Positions 46,956-55,866 of a stretch of 64,000 nt of DNA are shown piece after piece. The position numbers were made by a program, and so were the translations under genes. The notes under the pieces are model-generated. The model saw only the letters and a list, made by a program, of their open reading frames with translations, was not told the DNA's origin and ran no database searches. The DNA comes from Pseudomonas viridiflava (GTDB lineage: Bacteria > Pseudomonadota > Gammaproteobacteria > Pseudomonadales > Pseudomonadaceae), in NCBI RefSeq assembly GCF_900589395.1, contig NZ_UUIS01000008.1, positions 17,017-81,016 on the forward strand, in the 5' to 3' direction. How positions within the stretch are numbered: the stretch's first letter is position 1; each line of letters starts with the position of its first letter.

Positions 46956-48155
46956 TCACGCCGGTACTTGCAAGGGCAGCCGCACGGTGAAGGTCGAGCC
47001 TTTGCCCTCTTCGCTTCGGACCAGGATCTGGCCACCGTGGGCCATGACAATCTGCTCGGAAATGAACAGGCCCAGTCCCAGCCCGGCCTTGGCATGGTTG
47101 GCCGTGACCCGCTCGAACTGCTGGAAGATGCGCGTCTGGTGGGCCTCGTTGATGCCGATGCCATGGTCGATGACCTCGATGCAGGCCTGCTGCCGCTCGG
47201 CATCGGCGTACACGCGCACCTCCACCGGCTTGCCTGCGCCATAACGCAGGGCATTGGTCAGCAGGTTGACGATGACCTGTTCGATACGAAACTCGTCCCA
47301 TACGCCAATGACCGGTTCTTCAGCGCTCAGGCTCATGGGGCAATTGGCCGCCGCGCTTTGAGCCGCGAAGTTTTCCAACAAGTGGCTGGCCAGCTCCGAC
47401 AGGTCGAACGGACTGGTCCGGATCGACAACTTGCCGGTGCGGATGCGCGACACGTCGAGCATGTCTTCGATCAGGCGGATCAGGCTCTGGATCTGGCGCT
47501 CGTCGCGCTCGACCATGCCACGCAGCTTGTCCATGCTGAACGCGGCCTCGTTGTTCTTGGCCAGGTGCAGTTTGCGCAGCTGGGTCTCCAGAATCAGTCC
47601 GTTGAGCGGCGTACGCACCTCGTGCGAGACGATCGACATGAAGTCATCGCGCATGCGCACGGCATGCTCCAGCTCCGCCTGGGTGGCCTGCAGGCGCTGC
47701 AACAGCACCTCCTGCTCCTGGCGACTGTGTTCCAGGGCCTCGACCTGCTGCTTCATGGCCTTGCGCTGGCGGTACAGCTCGACGAACACATTGACCTTGC
47801 TCTTGACCGCATGGATATCCAGCGGCTTGTGGAGAAAGTCCACCGCACCGCTTTCATAGCCCTTGAAGGCGTAGTTGAGTTCGCGGCCGGCCGCGGTGAC
47901 GAACACGATGGGGATGTGCTTGGTCTTTTCCGTGCCGCGCATCATCTCGGCCAGCTCGAAACCGTTCATGCCAGGCATCTGCACATCGAGCATGGCCAGT
48001 GCAAACTCGTGCTGAAGCAGCAGGGACAGCGCTTCGTCGGCCGACAGCGCCTTGTAGACGATGCGGTCTTCACGCTTGATCAAGGCCTCCAGGGCCAGCA
48101 GATTCTCCGGCAGGTCGTCGACGATCAACAGTTTTGTCTGGGTACTACTTAGCAT
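46956..48155 (-). CDS. Receiver-histidine kinase protein
   Basis: 399 residues: N-terminal receiver (KLLIVDDLPENLLALEALI, phospho-Asp in LAMLDVQMPGMNG, lysine in LHKPL), coiled coil, HisKA (FMSIVSHEVRTPLNGL) and HATPase (IVNLLTNALRYG, DHGIGI, GLGLGLFISEQIV). A cytoplasmic kinase controlled by phosphorylation of its own receiver. Its ATG overlaps the cheB stop by seven bases, so it is the last gene of the kinase-cheR-cheB operon. Confidence 0.94.
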   Translation of the reverse strand: MLSSTQTKLLIVDDLPENLLALEALIKREDRIVYKALSADEALSLLLQHEFALAMLDVQMPGMNGFELAEMMRGTEKTKHIPIVFVTAAGRELNYAFKGYESGAVDFLHKPLDIHAVKSKVNVFVELYRQRKAMKQQVEALEHSRQEQEVLLQRLQATQAELEHAVRMRDDFMSIVSHEVRTPLNGLILETQLRKLHLAKNNEAAFSMDKLRGMVERDERQIQSLIRLIEDMLDVSRIRTGKLSIRTSPFDLSELASHLLENFAAQSAAANCPMSLSAEEPVIGVWDEFRIEQVIVNLLTNALRYGAGKPVEVRVYADAERQQACIEVIDHGIGINEAHQTRIFQQFERVTANHAKAGLGLGLFISEQIVMAHGGQILVRSEEGKGSTFTVRLPLQVPA

Positions 48156-48760
48156 GCGATTCGTTCCAGCTGGACCAGCAAGTGACCAATGTCTGACAAG
48201 GGCAACAGGTAATCAGGGGTATGCAGCTTCAGGCCGGCCTCAGGCATGGTGCGCACCTGGGCGCACGCCGGGTCCTGGATTACGGTCAGCCCGCCGGCGG
48301 TCTTGATACGCGCCAGGCCCCGGGCACCATCGCTGTTGGCACCGGTCAGCAATATGCCCGCCAGCCCGGGACCAAAGGCATCGGCCGCCGAGTCGAAGAG
48401 AATGTCGATACTGGGGCGTGAATGAAAAACCTTGTCTTCCTGGCTCAGCGACAGGCTGAGGTCATTCTCGACCGACAGGTGATAACCGGACGGCGCAAAA
48501 TACAGCGTGCCGGCCTTGATGCTTTCTTTATCGCAGGCCTCATGCACCGGAATCGGCAAACGGTTCTGAAACACCGACGCCAGCTGGCTACTGCGTGTTT
48601 CAGGCAGATGCAGGACCACCAGGATCGGCAGTCCAAAGCCCGGCCGCACATGGCGCAGCACGGTCAGCAATGCCTCTACCCCGCCGGCCGAAGCGCCCAT
48701 CACCACCGCCTCGACCCTTGGCAGGTCGCCGGCGGCTTGCCCTTCGAATGATGTCTTCAT
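48149..48760 (-). CDS. CheB-type methylesterase domain protein (no receiver)
   Basis: 203 residues with the CheB C-terminal esterase domain only. Catalytic set: Ser in MGASAGGVEAL, His in VVLHLPE and Asp in LTGANSDGARGL. Because it lacks the receiver, it is not controlled like chemotaxis CheB. The ATG at 48760 overlaps the cheR stop. CheB/CheR pairs next to hybrid kinases with coiled-coil sensors are thought to modify the kinase in place of a chemoreceptor; no MCP is encoded here. Confidence 0.93.
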   Translation of the reverse strand: MKTSFEGQAAGDLPRVEAVVMGASAGGVEALLTVLRHVRPGFGLPILVVLHLPETRSSQLASVFQNRLPIPVHEACDKESIKAGTLYFAPSGYHLSVENDLSLSLSQEDKVFHSRPSIDILFDSAADAFGPGLAGILLTGANSDGARGLARIKTAGGLTVIQDPACAQVRTMPEAGLKLHTPDYLLPLSDIGHLLVQLERIAC

Positions 48761-49578
48761 GACTTGCGATAGATCCGTTCGGGCTTGACCAGGGTTTCGA
48801 ATGCATTGCTGTAGCCGGAAAAATCCAGGGTTTCCTTGCTGCCCAAGGCCAGAAAACCTCGATGGCAAAGGGAGTTATGGAACAATCCGAAGGCGCGATC
48901 CTGCAGCTTCTTGTTGAAATAGATCAATACGTTGCGACAGGAAATCAAGTGAGTTTCGGAAAATACGCTGTCGGTGGCCAGGCTGTGATCGGCGAAAGTC
49001 ACCGTCTCGCGCAGGGTCTTGTCGAAAATGGCGTAGTCGTAGCCTGACGTGTAGTAGTCGGACAATTGACCCAGGCCGCCGGCAAGGCGGTAATTTTCAG
49101 CCCAACCATGGACGCTGTCCATCGAGAATATGCCTTGCTGGGCTTTTTCCAGGGACCGGGGATTGATGTCGGTGGCATAAATGATCGTGCGCTCCAATAA
49201 GCCTTCTTCACGCAGCAGGATAGCGGTCGAGTAGACCTCTTCGCCTGTGCTGCAGCCGGCAATCCAGACTTTCAGCGACGGATAGGTGCGCAGCAGTGGC
49301 ACCACTTCACGACGAATGGCCAGGAAGTGCGACGGATCGCGAAACATCTCGCTGACCGGAATGGTCAGCAATTGCAGCAATTGCATGAAGGCCGCCGGGT
49401 CATGCAGCACGCGTTCCTGCAGCGCCGAGATGGTGCTGCACTCGAACTGACGCAAAGCGTGTTGCACCCGGCGCTTGACCGAAGCGCCGGAGTAATCGCG
49501 AAAATCGTAGCTGTACTTGAGGTAGATCGCCTCGATCAACAGGCGCAGCTCGATGTCGGCATTCTTGTCGTAAGACAT
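48757..49578 (-). CDS. CheR-type protein glutamate methyltransferase
   Basis: 273 residues. N-terminal CheR helical domain (YDFRDYSGASVKRRVQHAL), then the SAM domain: MFRDPSHFLAIR, VWIAGCSTGEEVYSTAIL, ATDINPRSLEKAQQG and LISCRNVLIYF, all standard. I choose the ATG at 49578; a GTG at 49626 overlapping the kinase stop is possible. It shares its transcript with the large kinase upstream and CheB downstream. Confidence 0.93.
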   Translation of the reverse strand: MSYDKNADIELRLLIEAIYLKYSYDFRDYSGASVKRRVQHALRQFECSTISALQERVLHDPAAFMQLLQLLTIPVSEMFRDPSHFLAIRREVVPLLRTYPSLKVWIAGCSTGEEVYSTAILLREEGLLERTIIYATDINPRSLEKAQQGIFSMDSVHGWAENYRLAGGLGQLSDYYTSGYDYAIFDKTLRETVTFADHSLATDSVFSETHLISCRNVLIYFNKKLQDRAFGLFHNSLCHRGFLALGSKETLDFSGYSNAFETLVKPERIYRKS

Positions 49579-49626
49579 GCTAGAACCTGACGAGGTGTAT
49601 CGGAGTGCTGGTTTGGCCGCAGACAC

Positions 49627-52600
49627 TCAAATACGTTCCATTTTCGGCAGCCACACCCGGATCAGGGAAAACAGCCTGTCCAGATCGATCGGCTTGGCCA
49701 GATAATCGTTGGCACCCGCTTGCAGGCAGCGCTCCTGGTCATCCTTCATGGCCTTGGCGGTCACGGCGATGATCGGCAGCTTGCGCCAGCGCGGATCCTT
49801 GCGAATCTCCATGGTCGCTTCGAAACCGTCCATTTCCGGCATCATCACATCCATCAGCACCAGGTCGATGTCTTCCACGGTGTTGAGCCGCTCGATGGCC
49901 TCCAGGCCATTGCGCGCCACCTCGACGACGGCCCCCTTGTGCTCCAGGGCACTGGTAAGGGCAAAGATATTGCGCACATCGTCATCGACCACCAACACCT
50001 TGCGCGCCTCGAACACCTTATCGCGGCTGCGGGCGGTCATGAGCATTTTCTGCCGCTCGTTGGACAGTTGCGACTCGACCTTGTGCAGGAACAATGTGAC
50101 TTCATCGAGCAAGCGTTCCGGTGAGCGGGCGCCCTTGATGATGATCGAGCGCGAATACTTCATCAATTCGGCCTCCTCATCGCGGGTCATGTTGCGGCCG
50201 GTGTAGACGATGACCGGCGGGAAGGCACAGATGTCTTCGGTGGCCATGCGCTTGAGCAGCTCGTTGCCAAGCATGTCGGGCAGCTTCAGGTCGATGATCA
50301 TGCAGTCGTAGACATGCTCACGCAGCAGGTCGAGTGCTTCCTGGGCATAGCCTACGGCGGTGATCTCGATGTCATCGTCGCCGATCAGGCGCGCGATGCT
50401 GTCGCGTTGCAAGTCATCGTCCTCGACCAGCAGGATGCGCTTGACCTTCTGGGTCAGCTTGGCCTCCAGCTTGGCGAAGACATCCTTGAGCTCTTCGCGG
50501 GTGGTGGGCTTGACCGCGTAGCCGACCGCGCCCATGTGCATGGCCGCTTCCTGACGGTCTTCGACCGAGATCACATGCACAGGAATATGCCGCGTCTGGG
50601 CCTGTTCCTTGAGACGTTGCAGCACGGTCAGCCCGGAATGGTCCGGCAGGCGCATGTCGAGCAACACCGCATCGGGGGTGTAGGTCTGCGCCAGATTGAA
50701 GCCATCGTCGGCGGCGTGCGCCACCAGGCAGTGGTAGCCCAACTCATGGGCCAGGTCGAAGAGGATTTGCGCGAACGACACATCATCTTCGATGACCAGA
50801 ATGCAGCGATGCTCGAACGGCGCCTTGTGGCGGTCATCGGCAAAGGGCGCAATGGCCACTTCGGCCGGCACTGGCGGCGCAACCGGCTCGGCGCGACGCG
50901 GCAGCGGTGTACTGACACCCGGCGACATGGCAGACACCACAGGCGACAGCGGTGCGGGCGAGGCCGCCCCTTCGCCGCTCCAGGTCTGCGGCAGCACCAG
51001 GGTAAAGATACTGCCCTGGCCCAGCTCGCTGACCACGCTGATGGAACCGCCCAGCAAGGCGGCCAGATCGCGGGAAATCGACAGGCCAAGGCCGGTGCCG
51101 CCGTAGCGCCGGTTGGTGGTGCCATCGGCCTGATGAAACGCCTCGAAAATGCTTTGCAACTGGTCACCGGCAATGCCGATGCCCGAGTCGCGCACCGCAA
51201 AAGCGATACCCTCGCCCGGCTGGCACGAGACGCTCAGGCTGACCGTGCCGCTCTCGGTGAACTTGATGGCATTGGACACCAGGTTTTTGAGGATCTGTTC
51301 CAGCCGCTGGAAGTCGGTGTACAGCATTGCCGGCGCGCCTTCTTGCAGTTCGACACTGAGCTGCAGACGCTTTTGATCGGCCAGCGGCTGGAACACCTTG
51401 TGCAGGTTCTCCACCAGGCGGGCAACGCTGCCATTTTCCGGGCGTACTTCCAGCTTGCCGGCCTCGACCTTGGCAATGTCGAGGATGTCGTTGATCAGGT
51501 TGAGCAGGTCATTGCCCGCCGAATAAATCGATTGGGCGAACTTGACCTGCTCATCGGTCAGGTTGCGGGTCGGGTTCTCCGACAGCAGCTTGGCCAGGAT
51601 CAGCGAACTGTTGAGCGGCGTGCGCAGCTCATGGGACATGTTGGCCAGGAACTCGGACTTGTAGCGGCTCGAGCGTTGCAGCTCATCGGCGCGGGCCTGC
51701 AGCTGCACCTGGGCCTGGCTCAAGGCTTCGTTGTTGCGGTCCAGTGCATCGCGCTGCTCGGACAGCGCCTGGCCCTGTTCGGCCAGTTGATGGTTGGTCT
51801 GCTCAAGCTCGGCCTGCTGGGTTTCCAGGTGCGCCTGGGACTCCTTGAGAATCCGCGACTGCTCCTCAAGCTCTTCGTTGGCTGTGCGCAGCTCTTCCTG
51901 CTGCACCTGCAACTCTTCATTGAGCTGCTGGGTTTCGCTGAGGACTTCCTGCAAGCGCTGGCGGTAGCGCGCGGCCTCCACCGAGGTGCCGACGTTATCG
52001 GATACCAGTTCGAGAAACTCCAGGTCGCGTTCGGTCAAGGGACGCAGGAAGCCCAGCTCGATCACGGCATTGACCTGATTGTCATTGCTGGTCGGCACGA
52101 TCACCACGCTGGACGGTTCGCTCTGGCCCAAGCCTGAACTGACCTTGAAGTGATCACCCGGCAGATTATCCAGGGTGATGATGCGATCTTGCTGCACGGC
52201 CTGGCCAATCACGCCCTCATCGGCATAGATCGATTGCTCATGCTGCTCTTGCTCGCGGGAAAAGCCATAGGAGGCGACCCGCACCAGCCCGCCGTGCTCC
52301 TGGCGCACGTAGACGGCGGCCACGACAGCCCCCAGGTACTGGGCGAAAAACTGCAATACGTTGCGTCCCACCAGGTTCAGGGTCAGTTGCCCCAATACCT
52401 GCTCGGCCAGCGCGCTCTGGCCGTTGCGCAGCCAGGCGACCTTTTCCAGGCGCTCGGCATTGACTTGTTGCAGCTTGAGGTTGGCGTCATAGGTTGTGGA
52501 CAGCGACAGCAGGTCACGTCGCCCGACCCAGGCCAGCGCACCGCTGACGCTGAGGACGAATATCAGGTACAAGGTGACCGACAGCACGGTCGTGCGGGTC

Positions 52601-53139
52601 ACATCGGCATTGCGGTTCAGGCGCAGTTGTTGCTCCATGCTGACCGCCAGGTCGTATTCGGTGCGCATCTGATCAGTGATGCGCTTGCCGCGCCCGGATG
52701 CCGTGGGCGTCAGGTAGTCACCGTTCTCGCGGCGCAGGGTGATCATCTGCTGGGCGAAGTTATCCCATTCGGCCTGCAGCGTGGACAGCCGACGGATGCG
52801 GTCCTGCTGTGTCGGGTTGTCCGCCACCAGCGCCTGCAACCCGTCCAGCTCGGCCTTGAGCAGTGGCCGCGCCACCTCGTAAGGGTCGAGGAAATGCTCA
52901 TCACCCACCAGCAGGTAACCGCGCATGCCGGTTTCCATGTCGATCGACAGTTTCATCGAGCGGTTGATGTTATTGATCACCCGGTCGGTGTGTTCGACCC
53001 ACTGGATGGCCTGCAACAGATAATTGATCAGAATGATGAAAAACACGGCGCTGAGCACGCCGACACCCAGCGGCAGACCGACGTTACGTCCCAGCAGTTT
53101 GCGAAAACGCTGCGCGTCGATTGTGGAAAGGCGGTTCAT
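49627..53139 (-). CDS. Large hybrid histidine kinase: CHASE3, GAF, kinase, three receivers
   Basis: 1170 residues. N-terminal membrane helix (17-40), CHASE3-like extracytoplasmic sensor (INNINRSMKLSIDMETGMRG onward), second helix (about 195-215), GAF (about 240-390), long Gln/Glu-rich coiled coil (400-490), HisKA with SEFLANMSHELRTPLNSSL, HATPase (RYGGTGLGLSISRDLAAL), a Pro/Ala-rich linker, then three receivers (about 768, 915 and 1045 onward) each with DD/DxR-type and KP motifs. First gene of an operon with cheR, cheB and a receiver-kinase. The coiled coil is the likely target of CheR/CheB. Input unknown. Confidence 0.94.
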   Translation of the reverse strand: MNRLSTIDAQRFRKLLGRNVGLPLGVGVLSAVFFIILINYLLQAIQWVEHTDRVINNINRSMKLSIDMETGMRGYLLVGDEHFLDPYEVARPLLKAELDGLQALVADNPTQQDRIRRLSTLQAEWDNFAQQMITLRRENGDYLTPTASGRGKRITDQMRTEYDLAVSMEQQLRLNRNADVTRTTVLSVTLYLIFVLSVSGALAWVGRRDLLSLSTTYDANLKLQQVNAERLEKVAWLRNGQSALAEQVLGQLTLNLVGRNVLQFFAQYLGAVVAAVYVRQEHGGLVRVASYGFSREQEQHEQSIYADEGVIGQAVQQDRIITLDNLPGDHFKVSSGLGQSEPSSVVIVPTSNDNQVNAVIELGFLRPLTERDLEFLELVSDNVGTSVEAARYRQRLQEVLSETQQLNEELQVQQEELRTANEELEEQSRILKESQAHLETQQAELEQTNHQLAEQGQALSEQRDALDRNNEALSQAQVQLQARADELQRSSRYKSEFLANMSHELRTPLNSSLILAKLLSENPTRNLTDEQVKFAQSIYSAGNDLLNLINDILDIAKVEAGKLEVRPENGSVARLVENLHKVFQPLADQKRLQLSVELQEGAPAMLYTDFQRLEQILKNLVSNAIKFTESGTVSLSVSCQPGEGIAFAVRDSGIGIAGDQLQSIFEAFHQADGTTNRRYGGTGLGLSISRDLAALLGGSISVVSELGQGSIFTLVLPQTWSGEGAASPAPLSPVVSAMSPGVSTPLPRRAEPVAPPVPAEVAIAPFADDRHKAPFEHRCILVIEDDVSFAQILFDLAHELGYHCLVAHAADDGFNLAQTYTPDAVLLDMRLPDHSGLTVLQRLKEQAQTRHIPVHVISVEDRQEAAMHMGAVGYAVKPTTREELKDVFAKLEAKLTQKVKRILLVEDDDLQRDSIARLIGDDDIEITAVGYAQEALDLLREHVYDCMIIDLKLPDMLGNELLKRMATEDICAFPPVIVYTGRNMTRDEEAELMKYSRSIIIKGARSPERLLDEVTLFLHKVESQLSNERQKMLMTARSRDKVFEARKVLVVDDDVRNIFALTSALEHKGAVVEVARNGLEAIERLNTVEDIDLVLMDVMMPEMDGFEATMEIRKDPRWRKLPIIAVTAKAMKDDQERCLQAGANDYLAKPIDLDRLFSLIRVWLPKMERI

Positions 53140-53396
53140 GAAAAGTCCCTGATGGCCCAGTGAAACTACTGAGTTTGCCGCAAAGTTAAGAAAAAGACTC
53201 GGATTTCGATCTTACGGGATTGAAATTCCAGACATAAATCGGCGATAAGCTCGGCCACATCACAGAAAGCCGGCTGTTTTAGAAAAGGAACGCATGGCGT
53301 CAGGCGGCGTATGGAACTTCTTGGGGTGTTTTACTTACAGATTTAGAGGGCTCCACGATGACGCCGCCCTCATGACCATTTCCAGGGGAGTTAACC

Positions 53397-53774
53397 ATGT
53401 CCGATCCAACCAGCACGATTCTAGTGGTCGAAGACGACGACATTGTGCGCATGCTGATCGTCGATGTCCTTGAAGAGCTGGAGTACAAGGTGCTTGAGGC
53501 CGCCGACGGCGCCCAGGCACTGGCCACGCTCAACAGCCAGTCCCCTATCGACCTGCTGATGACCGACCAGGGCCTGCCGGATATGAAAGGCACCGACCTG
53601 GCACTGGCTGCCCGCGACCTGCGCCCCCGGCTGCCCGTGCTGTTCGCCAGCGGCTACTCGGAAAATATCGACGTACCGGCCGGCATGCACCTGATCGGCA
53701 AACCGTTTTCCATCGACCAGTTGCGTGACAAGGTGGTTGCCATTCTTGGCCAGGCCATGACCTACCCGACGTGA
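53397..53774 (+). CDS. Single-domain response regulator
   Basis: 125-residue receiver: ILVVEDDDIVRMLIVDVLEE, phospho-Asp in LLMTDQGLPDMKG, FASGYS and IGKPF. No output domain. Divergent from the large kinase, with a 257-base gap between them for both promoters. Its stop overlaps the start of a glycosyltransferase gene, so the two are co-translated. Confidence 0.93.
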   Translation: MSDPTSTILVVEDDDIVRMLIVDVLEELEYKVLEAADGAQALATLNSQSPIDLLMTDQGLPDMKGTDLALAARDLRPRLPVLFASGYSENIDVPAGMHLIGKPFSIDQLRDKVVAILGQAMTYPT

Positions 53775-55075
53775 CGGCTTTTTCCCCGCCTTCCTTGCAC
53801 GTACTGATGATCGGCTATGTCTGGCCGGAGCCTCGTTCTTCGGCCGCCAGCGGGCATGTGATGCAACTGATCACGGCTTTTCTCGATCAGGGCTGGAAGA
53901 TCACCTTTGCCAGTCCCGCCACTGAAGGTGCACACAAGGCCGACCTGGCCGGCTTGGGTATACAAGAACGATCCATCGAGCTCAACAGCAGCAGTTTCGA
54001 TGAATTTATCCGCGAACTGGTGCCTGATATCGTGGTGTTCGATCAATTCATGATCGAGGAGCAATTCGGCTGGCGGGTTGAAAAATACTGCCCCGGTGCG
54101 CTGCGCATTCTGGAAACGTCGGATTTGCAAAGCCTGCGCCACGCCCGGCATCAACACCTCAGAAACCTGCTCAACACGCTTGCGCAACCCGATGAAGACA
54201 CTGAGCTTTTTCATCAGGATCCGGACGTGGTGTTCGAGCAGATGGCCGGCACCGACCTGGCACAGCGGGAAATCGCAGCGCTGTACCGCTGCGACCTCAA
54301 CTTGATGACCTCGGACGTAGAGATACAACTGCTGACCGGGCACTTCGGCCTGCCGCCGACGCTGTTGCACTGGTGCCCGCTGATGGTCCGGGACCCGCTG
54401 ACCGACACGCCGGCTTTCGGGCAACGAGCGCACTTTCTGAGCATCGGCAATTTCCGCCACGCGCCCAACTGGGACGCGGTGCTGTGGATGAAGCAAGCCA
54501 TCTGGCCGCTGATCCGCCAGCAACTGCCCGGCGCGCAACTGCATGTGTACGGTGCTTATACGCCGCCCAAAGCCACCGCCCTGCACAATGCGGCGCAAGG
54601 CTTTCATGTCATGGACTGGGCCGAGGACGCTCTGCAGGTCATGAGCCAGGCGCGGGTGTGCCTGGCACCGCTGCGTTTTGGTGCCGGAATCAAGGGCAAA
54701 CTGATCGATGCCATGCTGTGCGCCACACCGTCGGTCACCACCCCGATCGGCGCCGAAGCGATGCACGGCGACCTGCCCTGGCCCGGCCTGGTGGAGCGCA
54801 GCGCCGAAGCCATCGCGCAAGCGGCCGTACGGCTTTATCAGGACCAGGCCTTATGGGAACAGGCCCAGCGTGAGGGCCAGGCGCTGCTGAAGGCGCGTTA
54901 CCGTTATCAGGATCATGCCCAACGCCTGATCGAACGGATCGAGGCGCTGCGCCTTGACCTGCCGCGCCACCGCTTGCGCAATTTCACCGGCGCCATGCTG
55001 CGCCATCACCAGCACAAGAGCACGCAGTACATGGCGCAATGGATCGAAGCAAAGAACCGCGCGCCTCAGGGCTGA
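53771..55075 (+). CDS. Glycosyltransferase, GT-B fold (group 1 type)
   Basis: 434 residues. GT-B features: N-terminal HVLMIGYVWPEPRSSAASGH, and the nucleotide-sugar region LRFGAGIKGKLIDAMLCATP followed by VTTPIGAEAM. The usual E-x7-E of GT4 enzymes is not clear (DAML instead), and a middle insertion separates the halves. GTG start overlaps the receiver stop (GTGA). There is no polysaccharide cluster here; the coupling to a receiver hints at signal-linked surface glycosylation, but the acceptor is unknown. Confidence 0.82.
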   Translation: MTAFSPPSLHVLMIGYVWPEPRSSAASGHVMQLITAFLDQGWKITFASPATEGAHKADLAGLGIQERSIELNSSSFDEFIRELVPDIVVFDQFMIEEQFGWRVEKYCPGALRILETSDLQSLRHARHQHLRNLLNTLAQPDEDTELFHQDPDVVFEQMAGTDLAQREIAALYRCDLNLMTSDVEIQLLTGHFGLPPTLLHWCPLMVRDPLTDTPAFGQRAHFLSIGNFRHAPNWDAVLWMKQAIWPLIRQQLPGAQLHVYGAYTPPKATALHNAAQGFHVMDWAEDALQVMSQARVCLAPLRFGAGIKGKLIDAMLCATPSVTTPIGAEAMHGDLPWPGLVERSAEAIAQAAVRLYQDQALWEQAQREGQALLKARYRYQDHAQRLIERIEALRLDLPRHRLRNFTGAMLRHHQHKSTQYMAQWIEAKNRAPQG

Positions 55076-55152
55076 CCGCCCAGACCAGCCCGGCGCCTGC
55101 CTGCATCAGGGAAACGCCATGAATGCCCGCGAAAAGTCTCTGCCAGCCATCG

Positions 55153-55698
55153 TCAACCGATCAGGCCGGCCTTGAGGGCCTTGATGCGCACATTGATGTC
55201 CTGCTGGGCGATTTCCTGCTGTTGCTTGAGCGCGTCCTTGAACCTGTCCTCCACGCCGCGCTTTTCCTCAGGGCTCATCGCCTCGTATTCCTCCTTGCTG
55301 ACTCCGGTCAACTGCTCGCGCAGGCGGTCTTCGGCCGGTTGCTTCATGTAATCGAGAAATGCCTGCTGGGCCGAGGTGTAGGTCGTGTCATTGGCCGCCA
55401 GTGCGGTAACGCCACTGGCGCCGTTGTCGCGCTCGGCCACAGCCTCAGACACCGTGGTTTCGCCCTGGGCCTTGAGCCCGAGCATCATGCGCGCAAAGGA
55501 CTCGTCATAGGCGCTGCTGCCGCGGGCATCGTTGTGTGAAGCGTCGCGGCCGGAACCGGTGGTCAGGGTTGCGGCGCAAGGCTGCACCGGTGACGCCGCA
55601 GTCAGGCTGAACGCCGCCTGTGATCCTTGATCCAGCGCCGAGCGCCCGACGGCAAACCTGGAAGCCAGGCTTTCAATCGTACTGTTGCTGACTAGCAT
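55153..55698 (-). CDS. Hypothetical protein
   Basis: 181 residues. The N-terminal half is low-complexity, Ser/Ala/Thr-rich (including one cysteine in QPCAATL). The C-terminal half is a charged helical segment: FLDYMKQPAEDRLREQL, EEYEAMSPEEKRGVEDRF, ALKQQQEIAQQDINVRIK. Similar helical tails occur in unassigned Pseudomonas proteins. No signal peptide or membrane helix. Isolated gene between the glycosyltransferase and the GGDEF/EAL gene. Function unknown. Confidence 0.7.
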   Translation of the reverse strand: MLVSNSTIESLASRFAVGRSALDQGSQAAFSLTAASPVQPCAATLTTGSGRDASHNDARGSSAYDESFARMMLGLKAQGETTVSEAVAERDNGASGVTALAANDTTYTSAQQAFLDYMKQPAEDRLREQLTGVSKEEYEAMSPEEKRGVEDRFKDALKQQQEIAQQDINVRIKALKAGLIG

Positions 55699-55866
55699 GT
55701 GAGTGATCTCCTGCTATAGCGGGGCGATCCAGCCCCGACACTGTGTCCAGCAAGATGAATGCCAGCCCGTGCCGCAGGCCCCTCCCCCTGCCTGGGCGCG
55801 GGCCAAGGGTGCGCAAGGCGCAATAGGGCCGGACAGCCCTTGCCTTGACCGGCAAGGCTTTGCCGA

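Noticed and set aside
50314..52137. A 607-codon plus-strand frame
   Set aside because: Antisense to the large hybrid kinase, whose domains are all recognisable.
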